From: Clostridiales bacterium | GTDB lineage: Bacteria; Bacillota; Clostridia; Oscillospirales; Oscillospiraceae | Assembly: GCA_014799475.1 (NCBI GenBank) | Contig: JAAVHX010000015.1 | Coordinates: forward strand, 121,222-184,539 | Direction: 5' to 3' | Length of the DNA stretch: 63,318 bases | In this document: piece by piece, positions 24,670 through 35,774 of the stretch | Layout: every line of letters starts with the position of its first letter | Numbering within the stretch: position 1 is the stretch's first letter | Notes under the pieces: generated by a model | Told to the model about the DNA's origin: nothing | The model's input: the letters and a program-made list of their open reading frames with translations, nothing else | Database searches by the model: none | Translations under genes and position numbers: made by a program

Positions 24670-25809
24670 ATGACCACTATTTATCTCATCCGCCACGGCC
24701 AGGCCGAGGGCAATCTCTACCGCCGCTGCCACAGCTGGCACAACGGCCTACTCACCCTCAAGGGGCGGGAGCAGGTCAAAGCCCTGGAAAAGCGGTTTGA
24801 GGGCGTCCGCTTTGACGCCGTATACTCCAGCGACCTCTACCGCGCCATGTCCACCGCCGGGGCGATCTACCGCCCCCGGGGGCTTACCCTGCGCGTCGAC
24901 CCCGGCCTGCGGGAGATCGGCGCGGGCGTTTGGGAGGACGTGCCCTGGGGGCAGCTCCTCCACGACCACCGGGACAGCCTCACCGCCTTCCTCGGCTGCG
25001 ATGACCGCTGGCAGGTCGAGGGCTGCGAGACCTTCCCCCAGGTCCGCCAGCGGGTGGATCGATCCATCCGGCGCATCGCCGCCGCCCACCCGGATCAGGC
25101 GGTGGCGGTGGTCTCCCACGGCTGCGCCATCCGGTGCGGACTGTCCGTCTGGCTGGGCACGACAACGGATCAGGTCCCCCTGCCGGACAACACCGGGGTG
25201 GCCAAGCTGGAGGTGGAGGATGGACACGTCAGCGTGTCCTACTACAACGACAGCAGCCACCTGGGCCCTGAGGCGGCGCGCCCCAAGGCCAGCATCCTCT
25301 ACGGCATTCCGGGCATGGAGCGCAACGCCCTGCGGTTCTCCCCTTTGCCCCTGCCCCAGCAGCGTGAACTGTACTTATCCGCCCGCAGAGAGGGCTGGCA
25401 GGCCAGCCACGGCACCATGGACAGCTTTGACGGGGAAGCATTTTTGGCGGCGGCGGAACAAAACGCCGCCCAGGATCCCGCCTGCCTGCTGACCGCTCAG
25501 CTGGGGGACGCCTTTGTGGGCGTGCTCCAGCTGGACTGGGAGCAGGACAAGACGCAGCGGGCCGGTCGGATCTCCTTTTTGTACATAGCGCCGGAATACC
25601 GCTGCCGTGGGCTGGGCGTCCAGCTTCTGGGCCAGGCGGTGTCCGTCTACCGCGCCATGGGGCGGCAGTTCCTGCGGCTGCGCTGCGCCCCGGAAAACGA
25701 GCGGGCCAAGAAATTCTATCAATCCCACGGCTTTTATAAAGTCGGCGAAGAGCCGGGGGGCACAGGCCACCTGGACACGATGGAAAAATACATCGGGCTG
25801 GAGCTTTAA
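24670..25809 (+). CDS. Histidine phosphatase-GNAT acetyltransferase fusion
   Basis: One 379-residue frame with two enzymes. Residues 1-200 are a phosphoglycerate-mutase-like histidine phosphatase: MTTIYLIRHGQAEGN with His9, the acidic EIGAGVWED and a second histidine in VVSHGCAIR. From about 225 there is an acetyltransferase of the GNAT superfamily, with the acetyl-CoA loop IAPEYRCRGLGVQLL and C-terminal NERAKKFYQSHGF. The linker has no frameshift. ATG at 24670 is just after the pyrF stop. The combination suggests that both domains act on one small metabolite, which cannot be named. Confidence 0.88.
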   Translation: MTTIYLIRHGQAEGNLYRRCHSWHNGLLTLKGREQVKALEKRFEGVRFDAVYSSDLYRAMSTAGAIYRPRGLTLRVDPGLREIGAGVWEDVPWGQLLHDHRDSLTAFLGCDDRWQVEGCETFPQVRQRVDRSIRRIAAAHPDQAVAVVSHGCAIRCGLSVWLGTTTDQVPLPDNTGVAKLEVEDGHVSVSYYNDSSHLGPEAARPKASILYGIPGMERNALRFSPLPLPQQRELYLSARREGWQASHGTMDSFDGEAFLAAAEQNAAQDPACLLTAQLGDAFVGVLQLDWEQDKTQRAGRISFLYIAPEYRCRGLGVQLLGQAVSVYRAMGRQFLRLRCAPENERAKKFYQSHGFYKVGEEPGGTGHLDTMEKYIGLEL

Positions 25810-25818
25810 ACAAAGCCG

Positions 25819-25852
25819 CGGGGCGGCCGGGATTTCCCAGCCGCCCCATTCA
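25819..25852. terminator. Convergent terminator
   Basis: GGGGCGGC pairs with GCCGCCCC with further partial pairing, between the plus-strand fusion gene and the minus-strand lipoprotein gene. The T-rich tail is weak on both sides. Confidence 0.6.
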
Positions 25853-25853
25853 T

Positions 25854-26264
25854 TCAGCGCATGGCCCCGCTGCCGGCCACGTTGCCAATGGCGTTGCCCG
25901 CGTCCTGAACCGCGTTGCCCGCGCCCCTGGCCAAATTGCCCGCGGCGTCTCCGATGTCGTCAATGACATTGCCCGCGCCGGAGCCGCTCCGCATCCCGCT
26001 TCTGGCGCCGCCCTGGCCCGCATTGTTGTCCGCGTCGGTGCCGTTCTGGGCGTCGCCCACGTCAGGGCTGTTCTGGGCGTCACCCACATCAGGGCTGTTC
26101 TCCACACCGCCCACATCTGCGCTGGGCCGGTCGTTCTGATCGGCGGGCACGGTGTCGGTGGGCGACGCGGGGGTGGTGTTCGTAACGTCACGGTTGGCGG
26201 TGCAGCCCGCCAGCGCCAGGGCCATCGCAAAGGCCGTGGCAAGAGTGAAATATTTCAGTTTCAT
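25854..26264 (-). CDS. Small repeat-containing lipoprotein
   Basis: A 136-residue protein with a lipoprotein signal peptide MKLKYFTLATAFAMALALAGC, predicted to be cleaved before Cys21. The mature part is polar, with a tandem nine-residue repeat (NSPDVGDAQ twice, then NGTDADNNA) followed by a Gly/Ala/Asn-rich tail with INGNV-like steps such as DDIGDAAGNLARGAGNAV. No enzymatic domain is visible. ATG follows AGGAGG by nine bases. It is probably anchored on the outside of the cytoplasmic membrane; function unknown. Confidence 0.8.
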   Translation of the reverse strand: MKLKYFTLATAFAMALALAGCTANRDVTNTTPASPTDTVPADQNDRPSADVGGVENSPDVGDAQNSPDVGDAQNGTDADNNAGQGGARSGMRSGSGAGNVIDDIGDAAGNLARGAGNAVQDAGNAIGNVAGSGAMR

Positions 26265-26403
26265 CTTTATATGCCTCCTGCTTTTTCTTCATGATCCCCG
26301 TCACTCATTATGTGCCGGAGAATATGATTCAAAGCAGGTATTTTTTTCTTTTTTTATGTCGAAGATTTCCCGGACATACCCCGGCTGGAACCTGAGAAGT
26401 TTA

Positions 26404-26447
26404 AATTTTTATTGCGGGTCAATGGCGCAGTTGGGCGCTTCCCGGTC
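26404..26447 (-). repeat. Degenerate copy of the guaB 3' end
   Basis: About 44 bp matching 26484-26527 in register, with an identical 15-base block, then seven of twelve, then an identical 13-base block. Read on the minus strand it gives REAPNCAIDPQ-stop against [11 protein letters not shown]-stop of guaB. It lies beyond the guaB terminator and has no gene around it. Confidence 0.75.
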
Positions 26448-26454
26448 ATAGAAA

Positions 26455-26482
26455 ACTCCCCCGGCTCCAGCCGGGGGAGTTC
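26455..26482 (-). terminator. Terminator of guaB
   Basis: AACTCCCCCGGCT pairs with AGCCGGGGGAGTT around a two-base loop, followed on the minus strand by TTTCT. It is seven bases after the guaB stop. Confidence 0.88.
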
Positions 26483-26489
26483 CAAATTT

Positions 26490-28023
<1,534 letters not shown>

Positions 28024-28027
<4 letters not shown>

Positions 28028-28950
28028 GGTGTATAAACCACAACGTCGTTTTTTGGCACTTTTGCCCAGGAAAACAGGGGGATCAACTCCTTGGCTTGCG
28101 CACTTTGCGGCTTGTCCAAAAGCCCCGCATACCAGGCCAGCAGGCCGGTCAGCTCCTCCGCCGTATACCGCCCCCGCAGGACCCCCATGTCCAGGTCGTG
28201 GTCACGCTTGGCCAGCCGCCGCCCGTCGGGGGCCAGCAGCAGCGGCGTGTGGAAAAACCGGGGCGGCTCATAGCCCAGCACCTCATGGAGCCACGCCTGC
28301 CGGGGGGCGGAGCACAGCAGATCCCGCCCCCGCACCACGTGGCTGACCCCCATCAGCGCGTCGTCCACCACCACCGCAAGCTGATAGGCAAACACCCCGT
28401 CGGAGCGGCGGACGATGAAGTCGCCGCAGTCATGGGCCAGGTTTTCCGTATATGTCCCGCAGTTCCCATCCTCCACGGTGACCGATAAATCGGGGCACCG
28501 TACCCGCCAAGCCGGGCGGCGGCCCTGACGCTCCAGCGCCTCCCGCTCAGACGGGGTCAGGCGGAAGCACTTCCCGCTGTACACCACCGCCCCGTCATCC
28601 CGGTGGGGGGCGGAGGCTGCCATGCGCTCGGAGCGGGTGCAGTAGCAGGGGTAAATGAGCCCCTTTTTCTCCAAAACGCGGAACGCTTTCTCATAATAAG
28701 CGGTGCGGCGGCTCTGCATATAGGCCGGCTCCAGCCCGCCCTCGTCCCAGTCCAGCCCCAGCCAGCGCAGGTCGTCCATGAGCTGCCGGGCAAATACCTC
28801 GCTGGTGCGCTGGGTGTCCAGGTCCTCGATGCGCAGCACCAGCTCTCCCCCGCCGCTCCGCACGTCTAGCCACGCCAGCAGCGCCGCCAGCAGATTGCCT
28901 AAATGCATCCGTCCGCTGGGGGTTGGGGCGAAACGCCCTTTTACTACCAC
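28024..28950 (-). CDS. gluQRS: Glutamyl-Q tRNA(Asp) synthetase
   Basis: A 308-residue paralogue of glutamyl-tRNA synthetase without the anticodon domain. It attaches glutamate to queuosine-34 of tRNA-Asp. Visible: GRFAPTPSGRMHLGNL (HIGH-type site), RIEDLDTQR, the zinc-associated CYCTRSER, and LAKRDHDLDM at the KMSKS position, where this subgroup is degenerate. Start is GTG 28950 after GGGGAGG. The presence of tgt in the same window fits queuosine use. It is downstream of the radical SAM gene on the same strand. Confidence 0.9.
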
Positions 28951-28965
28951 TGATCCTCCCCCCTA

Positions 28966-29856
28966 TCAGTCAAAAAAAGTGAGCTGGCGGTCCCCATAGC
29001 CCAGGGTGGCCGCCCGGATGATGGATCTCATGTCGTACAAAATACCCCGCTGGCGGCAGGCATCGGTGAACACCTTCCACAGCGCCCGCGCCCTGGGGCT
29101 GGCGCACTGGTAGCGGTCCCCGTACTGCCGCAGATAGCGCGCCTTCAGACCCTGCCCGGGGAATGCCCGCTCCAAACTGTCCAGGAAATACTCCCGCTGG
29201 CCTGGGCGCATGGTGACCCCAAGGGCAGGATAGATAAATTTTGCGCCCGCATTGGCCGCACTCTCCACCACGGCAAGCACCCCCTGGTCGCTGTCCTCCA
29301 AAAAGGGCAGCACCGGCATGAGGAGAACTCCGGCAAAGAGCCCCGCTCCACTCAGCTTTTCCAGCGCCGCCAGCCGGCGGCTGGGCGGGGGCGCGTGGGG
29401 CTCGATCTTTGCCGCCAAATCGTCGTCCGCCGTGGTGACCGTGAGCTTGCAGATCACCGGGGAATGGCTTTGAATGGAGGCCAAAATGTCCATATCCCGG
29501 ACGATCAGATCGCTTTTGGTGGCGATGGCCACGCCGCAGTCGTAGGCGTCCACCAGCTCCAGCGCGTGGCGGGTGAGCTGCAATTCCTCTTCAAAGGGGT
29601 TATAGGGGTCGCTCATGGCGCCCGTGCAGATGAAGGCAGGCCGCACCTTTCGGGCCAGGTCGTCCCGCAAAATGCGCAGGGCATCCGCCTTGGCCCGCAC
29701 CTGGTCGAACTCCCCAACCTGGTAGCAGTCACTGCGGCTGTCACAGTACAGGCAGCCGTGGCAGCAGCCCCGGTAGATATTCATGGTGTGGTCGGTGCCA
29801 AACCACTCGGTGGAACGGCTGCGGTGGAGCAGATGTTTGGCGGGTACGTATTCCAT
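28966..29856 (-). CDS. Radical SAM protein, spore photoproduct lyase (SPL) family
   Basis: A 296-residue radical SAM enzyme. RGCCHGCLYCDSR holds the CxxxCxxC cluster that binds the 4Fe-4S centre. The surrounding layout (YNPFEEELQLTRHALELV, TKSDLIVRDMDIL, KLTVTTADDDLA) is that of the SPL/Rv2578c-like group. True spore photoproduct lyase repairs UV lesions in germinating spores, but most relatives with this short N-terminus lack a proven function. Gluing it to sporulation DNA repair would be an inference. ATG lies a few bases after an AGGGAGG site. Confidence 0.85.
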   Translation of the reverse strand: MEYVPAKHLLHRSRSTEWFGTDHTMNIYRGCCHGCLYCDSRSDCYQVGEFDQVRAKADALRILRDDLARKVRPAFICTGAMSDPYNPFEEELQLTRHALELVDAYDCGVAIATKSDLIVRDMDILASIQSHSPVICKLTVTTADDDLAAKIEPHAPPPSRRLAALEKLSGAGLFAGVLLMPVLPFLEDSDQGVLAVVESAANAGAKFIYPALGVTMRPGQREYFLDSLERAFPGQGLKARYLRQYGDRYQCASPRARALWKVFTDACRQRGILYDMRSIIRAATLGYGDRQLTFFD

Positions 29857-29911
29857 GTCCGCGGCCTCCCTCCTGCCGTCAGTCTAAATTGGTTCGCCGG
29901 ATAGGCGCAAA

Positions 29912-29938
29912 CCCCTCCCGGCCAGCGGTCGGGAGGGG
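29912..29938 (-). terminator. Hairpin terminator after ftsZ
   Basis: CCCCTCCCG pairs with CGGGAGGGG, six bases after the ftsZ stop on the minus strand, followed by TTTGC. This closes the dcw cluster. Confidence 0.75.
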
Positions 29939-29944
29939 TGTTTC

Positions 29945-31108
29945 TCACCGTTTATTAAAAATGCGGAAGATGTCGTCAAAGGGGTCGTCCTCCACCTGCT
30001 CGGCGGTGGACTCGGACAGGGGCTTGGGGGGCGTGATGGGGCCCACTCCGGCAGGGACAAACTTGGGCTTGTCCTCGGCCGCAGCCTGGGGCTGAGCCTG
30101 GGCCGCCGCCTGGGCGGGCTGCTCCCCCTCCTTCTCGGGGACGGGGTTGTCCACCTCGCCGAAGCCGGTGGCGATGACGGTGACCCGCAGCTCGTCCTCC
30201 AGCGTGTCATCGAAGGCGGTACCCATCATGAACAGGGCGTCCGGGTCGGCCACCTGCTTGACCATCTCGGCGGCCTGCTCCACCTCTTCCAGCCCCATAT
30301 CCATGGGCCCGGTGATGTTGACGATGATGCCCTTGGCTCCCTGGATGGAGGTCTCCAGCAGGGGGCTGTTGATGGCGATGCGGGTGGCCTCCTCCGCCTT
30401 ATTCTTGCCGGCGGCACGGCCCACGCCCATGTGGGCCAGACCCGCGTCCTTCATGACGGCGGTGACGTCGGCAAAGTCCAGGTTGATGAGGCCGGTGGTC
30501 TTGATCAGGTCGGAGATGGACTGCACCGCCTGACGCAGCACATCATCGGCAATGGCAAAGGCGTTGGCGAAGGTGATCTTCTCGTCCGTGGCGTACTGGA
30601 GCCGGTCGTTGGGGATGATGACCAGGGAATCCACCTTCTGCCGCAGCTCCTCAATGCCCCGGGCGGCCTGCTCCATGCGGCGGCGGCCCTCAAAATTGAA
30701 GGGCTTGGTGACCACGCCCACGGTAAGGATGCCCTTCTCCTTGGCAAGCTCCGCCACCACAGGGGCCGCGCCGGTGCCGGTGCCGCCCCCCATGCCGGCG
30801 GTGACGAACACCATGTCCGCCCCCTCCAGCAGCGCGGTGATCTGCTCCTTGCTCTCCTTGGCGGACTCCCGGCCCACCTCGGGGTTGGCGCCCGCGCCCT
30901 TGCCGCCGGTCAGCTTTTCGCCAATGGCCAGCTTCTGGGTGGCCTCGGAGGCATTGAGACACTGGCGGTCAGTGTTCACCGCGACAAACTCCACGCCCTG
31001 CATCCCCGAGCGGACCATGCGGTTGACCACGTTATTGCCGCCACCGCCCACGCCAATGACCTTTAATACGTCCTCGTGGCTGACGGTGGAATCCATTACA
31101 AATGCCAT
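29945..31108 (-). CDS. ftsZ: Cell division protein FtsZ
   Basis: A 387-residue tubulin-like GTPase that forms the Z ring. Visible: [13 protein letters not shown] at the N-terminus, the tubulin signature [22 protein letters not shown] with the T7 catalytic loop region, and a variable linker rich in Ala/Gln/Pro (about 325-365). The C-terminal end [14 protein letters not shown] is the conserved tail that binds FtsA/SepF-type partners. It has its own promoter and is the last dcw gene. ftsA is not present between ftsQ and ftsZ. Confidence 0.98.
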   Translation of the reverse strand: MAFVMDSTVSHEDVLKVIGVGGGGNNVVNRMVRSGMQGVEFVAVNTDRQCLNASEATQKLAIGEKLTGGKGAGANPEVGRESAKESKEQITALLEGADMVFVTAGMGGGTGTGAAPVVAELAKEKGILTVGVVTKPFNFEGRRRMEQAARGIEELRQKVDSLVIIPNDRLQYATDEKITFANAFAIADDVLRQAVQSISDLIKTTGLINLDFADVTAVMKDAGLAHMGVGRAAGKNKAEEATRIAINSPLLETSIQGAKGIIVNITGPMDMGLEEVEQAAEMVKQVADPDALFMMGTAFDDTLEDELRVTVIATGFGEVDNPVPEKEGEQPAQAAAQAQPQAAAEDKPKFVPAGVGPITPPKPLSESTAEQVEDDPFDDIFRIFNKR

Positions 31109-31175
31109 CCTGTGACCCTCCTATGTAAAACCAGTGATAGTAAATGATAACGGGCATAAAACTACATCTTGTTGT

Positions 31176-31204
31176 ATTGTACGCTTTTTTCCCCCATCGG
31201 TCAA
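31176..31204 (-). promoter_or_regulatory. Sigma-A promoter of ftsZ
   Basis: On the minus strand TTGACC (31199-31204), 17-base spacer, TACAAT (31176-31181), between ftsQ and ftsZ. Confidence 0.75.
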
Positions 31205-31245
31205 TAGAAAATCGCAGTTTTTTGCCGCCAAGGCAAAACTAAAAT

Positions 31246-32019
31246 TTAGTCGGAGCGGAAGTAGGCCTTGCCCTCGGCCACCGTCAGATCCAGCAGACCG
31301 CCCTGCCCCTCCTGGAGCTTGCCCTCCTCCAGGCCCTGGGCCAGGGCGCTGCGGGCCAGCTGGATATAGTACTCAAAATCCCCGCCCCGGGGCAGGCGCA
31401 GGCGGTAAATACCGTAATCCAGTGTCATGGAGATGGCGGAGGTACAGTCCAGGGCCGTACAGTCGCCCAGCATCCCATTGCGCTCCAGTACGGCCAGCAG
31501 CTGCTTCACATAGTCCAGCGTGAGGCTCTCCTCCTCCGCCGCCTGGAGCATCCCCCCGGCGTAAGGCCCCACCGCTGTCAGCCCGGTGATCTGGATGGTC
31601 TGGATGGCGCCGTTGTCCTTCTCCAGCAGCTTGCCCTGGGCGGAGATGAGCCAGCGCCCCTCGGCGCTGTCCACCGACGCCGCCGCCACCCGCTCCGTCA
31701 CCCGGATGACCAGCCCATCCGGGTAGGCCCGCTGGAGCGCCACCCCCTCCACATAGGGCAGCTGGGTGCGGATGGCCGCCGACACCCGGCTCCCGGACAG
31801 GGCGATGAGGTTGTCGCCCATCTTGATGCCGGACGCCTCGATGATCTCCTCGGCGGTATAGCGCACATTGCCCGCCACCTCAATGGTATTGACCCGGAAA
31901 AATACCACGCAGGCCACGATGATCGCCGCGGCAACCAGCAGGACGGACAGCACTTTATAGAGGCCGCCAAACCGGCCCCGCCTCCTTTTCGGCCTGCTGT
32001 GTCTGCGCTGTCGTGCCAC
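31246..32019 (-). CDS. ftsQ: Cell division protein FtsQ/DivIB
   Basis: A 257-residue bitopic protein with a strongly basic N-terminus (RHSRPKRRRGRF), one transmembrane helix (about 20-42) and a POTRA domain beginning VNTIEVAGNVRYTAEEIIEA, followed by the FtsQ beta domain. It connects FtsL/DivIC with the septal synthase. The GTG at 32019 is eight bases after AGAGG; the GTG at 32028 overlaps that site and is rejected. It lies between murA and ftsZ as in other Clostridia. Confidence 0.92.
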   Translation of the reverse strand: MARQRRHSRPKRRRGRFGGLYKVLSVLLVAAAIIVACVVFFRVNTIEVAGNVRYTAEEIIEASGIKMGDNLIALSGSRVSAAIRTQLPYVEGVALQRAYPDGLVIRVTERVAAASVDSAEGRWLISAQGKLLEKDNGAIQTIQITGLTAVGPYAGGMLQAAEEESLTLDYVKQLLAVLERNGMLGDCTALDCTSAISMTLDYGIYRLRLPRGGDFEYYIQLARSALAQGLEEGKLQEGQGGLLDLTVAEGKAYFRSD

Positions 32020-32067
32020 GGTTATCACCTCTGATCTATATCTGTGTAAAATACCCCGCTGATGCCG

Positions 32068-33324
32068 TCACACTTCCCGGCGCTCGACCCGCGCCCCCAG
32101 GGCGCGCAGCATCTCCTCCAGCCCCTCGTAGCCCCGGTCGATGTGGTTCAGGCCGGACAGGACGGTGGTGCCCTCCGCGCCCAGCGCCGCCGCGGCCAGC
32201 GCGCCGCCGCCCCGCAGATCGGAAGCCTCCACCTTGGCCCCGTGGAGACGCTCCACCCCCCGCACCAGGGCCACCCGACCCTCGGTGGTGATGTCCGCGC
32301 CCATGCGGATGAGCTCGGGAACATGGCGGTAGCGGCTGTCAAACATGGTCTCCACAAACAGGGTGCAGCCCTGGGACGCCGCCAGCGCCGCCATCACGGG
32401 GGCCTGGGCATCGGTGGGGAATCCGGGATAGGGGGCGGTGCGGACCGTGGGCACACCCTTCAGCGGCGTGTCCCGATCCCGGGCCAGCTCCACATACTCC
32501 AGCCTGCTCTCCACCCTGCATCCCGCCTGGTGGAACACGGACAGGACGGTGGCCAGGTGCCGCCAGTCCACCCCGCGCAGGCGTACCCTCCCCCCTGCCG
32601 CCGCTGCGGCGGACAGCAGGGTGGCCGCCACGATGCGGTCGCCCATGACGGTGTACTCCCCGCCGGACAGGGGCCTTCCCCCCTCCACGGTGATGGTGGA
32701 GCTGCCCGCCCCCCGGACGTTGGCCCCCAGGCTGTTGAGGAAGCTCTGGAGATCCCCGATCTCCGGCTCCCGGGCGGCATTGGTAATGGTGGTGGGGCCG
32801 GCGGCTCCCACGGCGCATAGCATGGCGTTTTCCGTGGCCCCCACGCTGGGCAGGGCCAGCTGGACCTCGCCCCCCAGGGGCTTCCCTTGGCAGTGGATCC
32901 CCCGGTCCTCCCGCACCTCGCACCCCATGGCCCGGATAGCGCTGAGATGCAGGTCGATGGGCCGGGGGCCCAGCTCGCACCCGCCGGGATAGGTCAGGTG
33001 GGCCTCCCCCGTCCGCGCCAGCAGCGGGCCCAGGAAGATGATGGACGAGCGCATGGCCCGCATCTGTTCCTCCGAGATGGAGCTTCCCGCCGCCCCGACG
33101 GGATCCACCGTGATGGTGTGCCCCTTCTGCTCCACCCGGCAGCCCAGCTGCCGCAAAATCCCCAGCGCGGAGGTCACATCGGTGAGCTGCGGGCAGTTGT
33201 GGAGCGTCACCGGCCCCCGGGCCAGCAGGCAGGCCGCGAGTATCGGCAGCACGCTGTTTTTCGCCCCGTGCACCGTCAATTCACCCTCCAGCGGCGTTCC
33301 GCCCCGAAGATACATCACGCTCAT
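32068..33324 (-). CDS. murA: UDP-N-acetylglucosamine 1-carboxyvinyltransferase
   Basis: A 418-residue MurA, catalysing the first committed step of peptidoglycan synthesis (PEP to UDP-GlcNAc). Lys22/Asn23 in AKNSVLPILA, and Cys116 in YPGGCELGPRP, the fosfomycin-sensitive cysteine, are present. The ATG at 33324 follows GGGGAGG; the longer frame to 33360 starts before that site. It lies between murG and ftsQ, a typical clostridial dcw order. A second MurA paralogue, common in Firmicutes, is not in this window. Confidence 0.96.
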   Translation of the reverse strand: MSVMYLRGGTPLEGELTVHGAKNSVLPILAACLLARGPVTLHNCPQLTDVTSALGILRQLGCRVEQKGHTITVDPVGAAGSSISEEQMRAMRSSIIFLGPLLARTGEAHLTYPGGCELGPRPIDLHLSAIRAMGCEVREDRGIHCQGKPLGGEVQLALPSVGATENAMLCAVGAAGPTTITNAAREPEIGDLQSFLNSLGANVRGAGSSTITVEGGRPLSGGEYTVMGDRIVAATLLSAAAAAGGRVRLRGVDWRHLATVLSVFHQAGCRVESRLEYVELARDRDTPLKGVPTVRTAPYPGFPTDAQAPVMAALAASQGCTLFVETMFDSRYRHVPELIRMGADITTEGRVALVRGVERLHGAKVEASDLRGGGALAAAALGAEGTTVLSGLNHIDRGYEGLEEMLRALGARVERREV

Positions 33325-33384
33325 GGCAAAGCCTCCCCATAGAAAGAAATCTCCTTTCATCCTATGCGGAGGGGCTTGCGCCTG

Positions 33385-34497
33385 TTATTTCAGCAGCGCC
33401 ATGAGGTTTTCATAGATGTCCTGGGCCGCGCGGGGCGCCGCCAGCTCCTTGAGCGCCTTTCCCATGGCCGCCCGGCGGGTCCCGTCGGCCAGCAGGTCCA
33501 TAGCCGCGTCGTAAAGGCCCTGGCCGGTGCAGTCCTTTTCCTCGATCAGCACTGCCCCGCCCCGGTCGGCCAGCACTTTGGCGTTTTTGTACTGGTGATT
33601 GGCCGCCACAAAGGGGGACGGCACCAAAATGGCGGGCTTGCCCAGGGCGGTCAGCTCCCCGATGGTGGACGCCCCCGCCCGGCAGATGACCAGGTCGGCG
33701 GCGGCCATCACCACCGGCATATTGTCGATGTAAGGCCGGATCTCGCTGTCGGACACCTGGATTCCCCGTTTTTTCAGTTCGCCGGGCATTTCGTCTATAT
33801 CCCGCCCGGCGGCGTGGATGTAGTGGAACCGGCGGCCCTCCGCCGCCCAGCGCTCCACGAGATCCACCGTGCGCTCGCTCATGTGCCCCGCCCCCTGGGA
33901 GCCCCAGAAGGAGATCACCAGCGGCTGGCTGTCCGTCAAGCCCAGCTCCAGCCGGGCCTGCTCCCGGTTCAGGGAAAAGAACTCGCCACGGACGGGGGTC
34001 CCGGTGACAGCCACCTTCTTGGCGTCCTGGTAGTACGCCGCCGCCTCCGGGAAGCCCACCATAACAAGATCGACCTGGTTGGCCAGCGCACGGGTGGTCA
34101 GACCGGGATAGGCGTTGGACTCGTGAAGGGCGCAGGGGATATGCCGCCGCGCCGCCTCGTGGACGGCGGGATAGGAGGCGTAGCCCCCTGTGCCCACCAC
34201 CAGGTCGGGCTTGAACCTTTTGAGAACAGCCGACGCCTCCCGCTGGCCCACCGGCAGCTTGAGGGCGCTGCTCACGTTGTGCTTGAGCACCTTCCAGCTC
34301 CAACTGCGCTCGAAGGTGGACACCTTCACCGTCTCGATGGGGTAGCCCGCCTGAGTGACCAGCCGCTGCTCCATCCCCCGCTCCGCGCCCACAAACAGGA
34401 TCTCACAGCCGGGATGATGGAGTTCGAACTGCTGGGCCACCGCCAGGGCGGGATTCACATGGCCCGCCGAGCCGCCGCAGGTAAATATCACTCTCAC
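33385..34497 (-). CDS. murG: UDP-GlcNAc:lipid I transferase MurG
   Basis: A 370-residue GT28 glycosyltransferase that makes lipid II at the inner membrane face. Seen: N-terminal FTCGGSAGHVNPALA (glycine-rich loop 1), GTGGYASYPAV (loop 2), ESNAYPGLT and the donor-site CRAGASTIGELTALGKPAIL. The long open frame continues through ftsW, but the true start is GTG 34497, seven bases after AGGAGG and eleven bases after the ftsW stop. Confidence 0.96.
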   Translation of the reverse strand: MRVIFTCGGSAGHVNPALAVAQQFELHHPGCEILFVGAERGMEQRLVTQAGYPIETVKVSTFERSWSWKVLKHNVSSALKLPVGQREASAVLKRFKPDLVVGTGGYASYPAVHEAARRHIPCALHESNAYPGLTTRALANQVDLVMVGFPEAAAYYQDAKKVAVTGTPVRGEFFSLNREQARLELGLTDSQPLVISFWGSQGAGHMSERTVDLVERWAAEGRRFHYIHAAGRDIDEMPGELKKRGIQVSDSEIRPYIDNMPVVMAAADLVICRAGASTIGELTALGKPAILVPSPFVAANHQYKNAKVLADRGGAVLIEEKDCTGQGLYDAAMDLLADGTRRAAMGKALKELAAPRAAQDIYENLMALLK

Positions 34498-34508
34498 ATG
34501 GGTTCCTC

Positions 34509-35738
34509 CTATTCCGCCTTGGGGGCGGCGATCTGTCTTGAGACGCTCAGCACCATGCCCATCTCCGCAAGCTGGATGGCCAGAGCCGTGCCTCCATAGC
34601 TGAAAAACGGCAGGGAGATGCCCGTGGGGGGCACGACCCCCGTCACCACGGCAATGTTGAAGAAAGTCTGGAACGCCGTCAGCGAGGTGATGCCCACAAC
34701 GAGCAGCGTCCCGAATCGGTCCCTGGCGTGGAGGGCCAGCCAGAACCCCCGGATGATGAGCAGGGCAAACAGCGCCATGATGACGCAGGCCCCCACCATG
34801 CCCAGTTCCTCGCAGACGATGGGGAAAATGTAGTCGTTGTGCTCCTCCGGGAGGAACAGGTACTTCTGCCGGCTGTTGCCCAGCCCCACCCCCAGCAGGC
34901 CCCCGGAGCCGATGGCGATGCGTCCCTGCCAGGGCTGATAGCCGCCATGCTGCAGGTCGCTGAGGGGGTTCTGCCAGATGTCGATCCGGGCCTTCATATA
35001 GTCTGTCTGGGTGATGATGAACCACAGCGCCGCGCCTATCACCACCCCGCCCGCAACAAACCACCCCAGTGAAACGCCGGCGACAAGCAGCACCGAGGCC
35101 GCCGCCGCAGTCACCAGGATCATGCAGGACATATGCTTTTGCAGCGCGATGATGCCCAGCACCACCACCAGCACCATGCCGTATGGGATCAGCTCCAGCA
35201 GGCCCACGCGGTCCAGCCGCGCCGCCATCCGGCCCGTGAAGGTGCGCTTGCTCCACTTTTTCGGCGGGCCCAGCTGGCTGTTCCGCTTGGACAGCCTGGC
35301 GGCGAAAAACATGATGACGCCAATCTTGGCGATTTCCGAGGGCTGGAAGGTGATGGGGCCCAGCTTGATCCACCGCCGCGCGTCGCCGACGGCACGACCG
35401 ATACCGGGGACAAACACCAGCGCCATGAGCACGATGGACGCGCCCAGCACAAACACGGACATCCAGCGGAAATGCTGGTAGTCGATCTTGGAAATGACGA
35501 ACATGGCGACCACGCCCAGTATCGCAAACCCGAACTGGCGCTTGAAATAGTAAAGCGGGTCGCCCTTGGTGTTTACGGCGGGGTCCAGGTTATACATGGC
35601 GGAGGCATAGGAGGCGGACAGCAGCATGATGAGGCCCACGGCGGTAAGCAGCATCACCAGGGCCAGGAAGGGCAGGTCGATGGGCCCCCGGGCCAGCTGC
35701 TGTTCAATGGTCAGGTCGCGCTTGGCCTTTCGGGCCAT
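34509..35738 (-). CDS. ftsW: SEDS peptidoglycan polymerase FtsW/SpoVE
   Basis: A 409-residue SEDS protein with ten transmembrane helices. Signatures are LLSASYASAMYNLDP near the N-terminus, the RRWIKLGPITFQPSEIAKI segment with the catalytic-region polar residues, and C-terminal PFFSYGGTALAIQLAEMG. The ATG at 35738 is eight bases after GGAGG; the ATG at 35744 sits too close to it. It lies between mraY and murG. SpoVE and FtsW cannot be separated from sequence, and the dcw position occurs for both. Confidence 0.95.
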   Translation of the reverse strand: MARKAKRDLTIEQQLARGPIDLPFLALVMLLTAVGLIMLLSASYASAMYNLDPAVNTKGDPLYYFKRQFGFAILGVVAMFVISKIDYQHFRWMSVFVLGASIVLMALVFVPGIGRAVGDARRWIKLGPITFQPSEIAKIGVIMFFAARLSKRNSQLGPPKKWSKRTFTGRMAARLDRVGLLELIPYGMVLVVVLGIIALQKHMSCMILVTAAAASVLLVAGVSLGWFVAGGVVIGAALWFIITQTDYMKARIDIWQNPLSDLQHGGYQPWQGRIAIGSGGLLGVGLGNSRQKYLFLPEEHNDYIFPIVCEELGMVGACVIMALFALLIIRGFWLALHARDRFGTLLVVGITSLTAFQTFFNIAVVTGVVPPTGISLPFFSYGGTALAIQLAEMGMVLSVSRQIAAPKAE

Positions 35739-35774
35739 GGGCATCCCCTCCTTTCCGGGAAATCAATCTCTTAC

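Noticed and set aside
33385-35373. 662-codon fusion of murG with an upstream frame
   Set aside because: The N-terminal part is a shadow frame inside ftsW; murG has its own AGGAGG and GTG at 34497.
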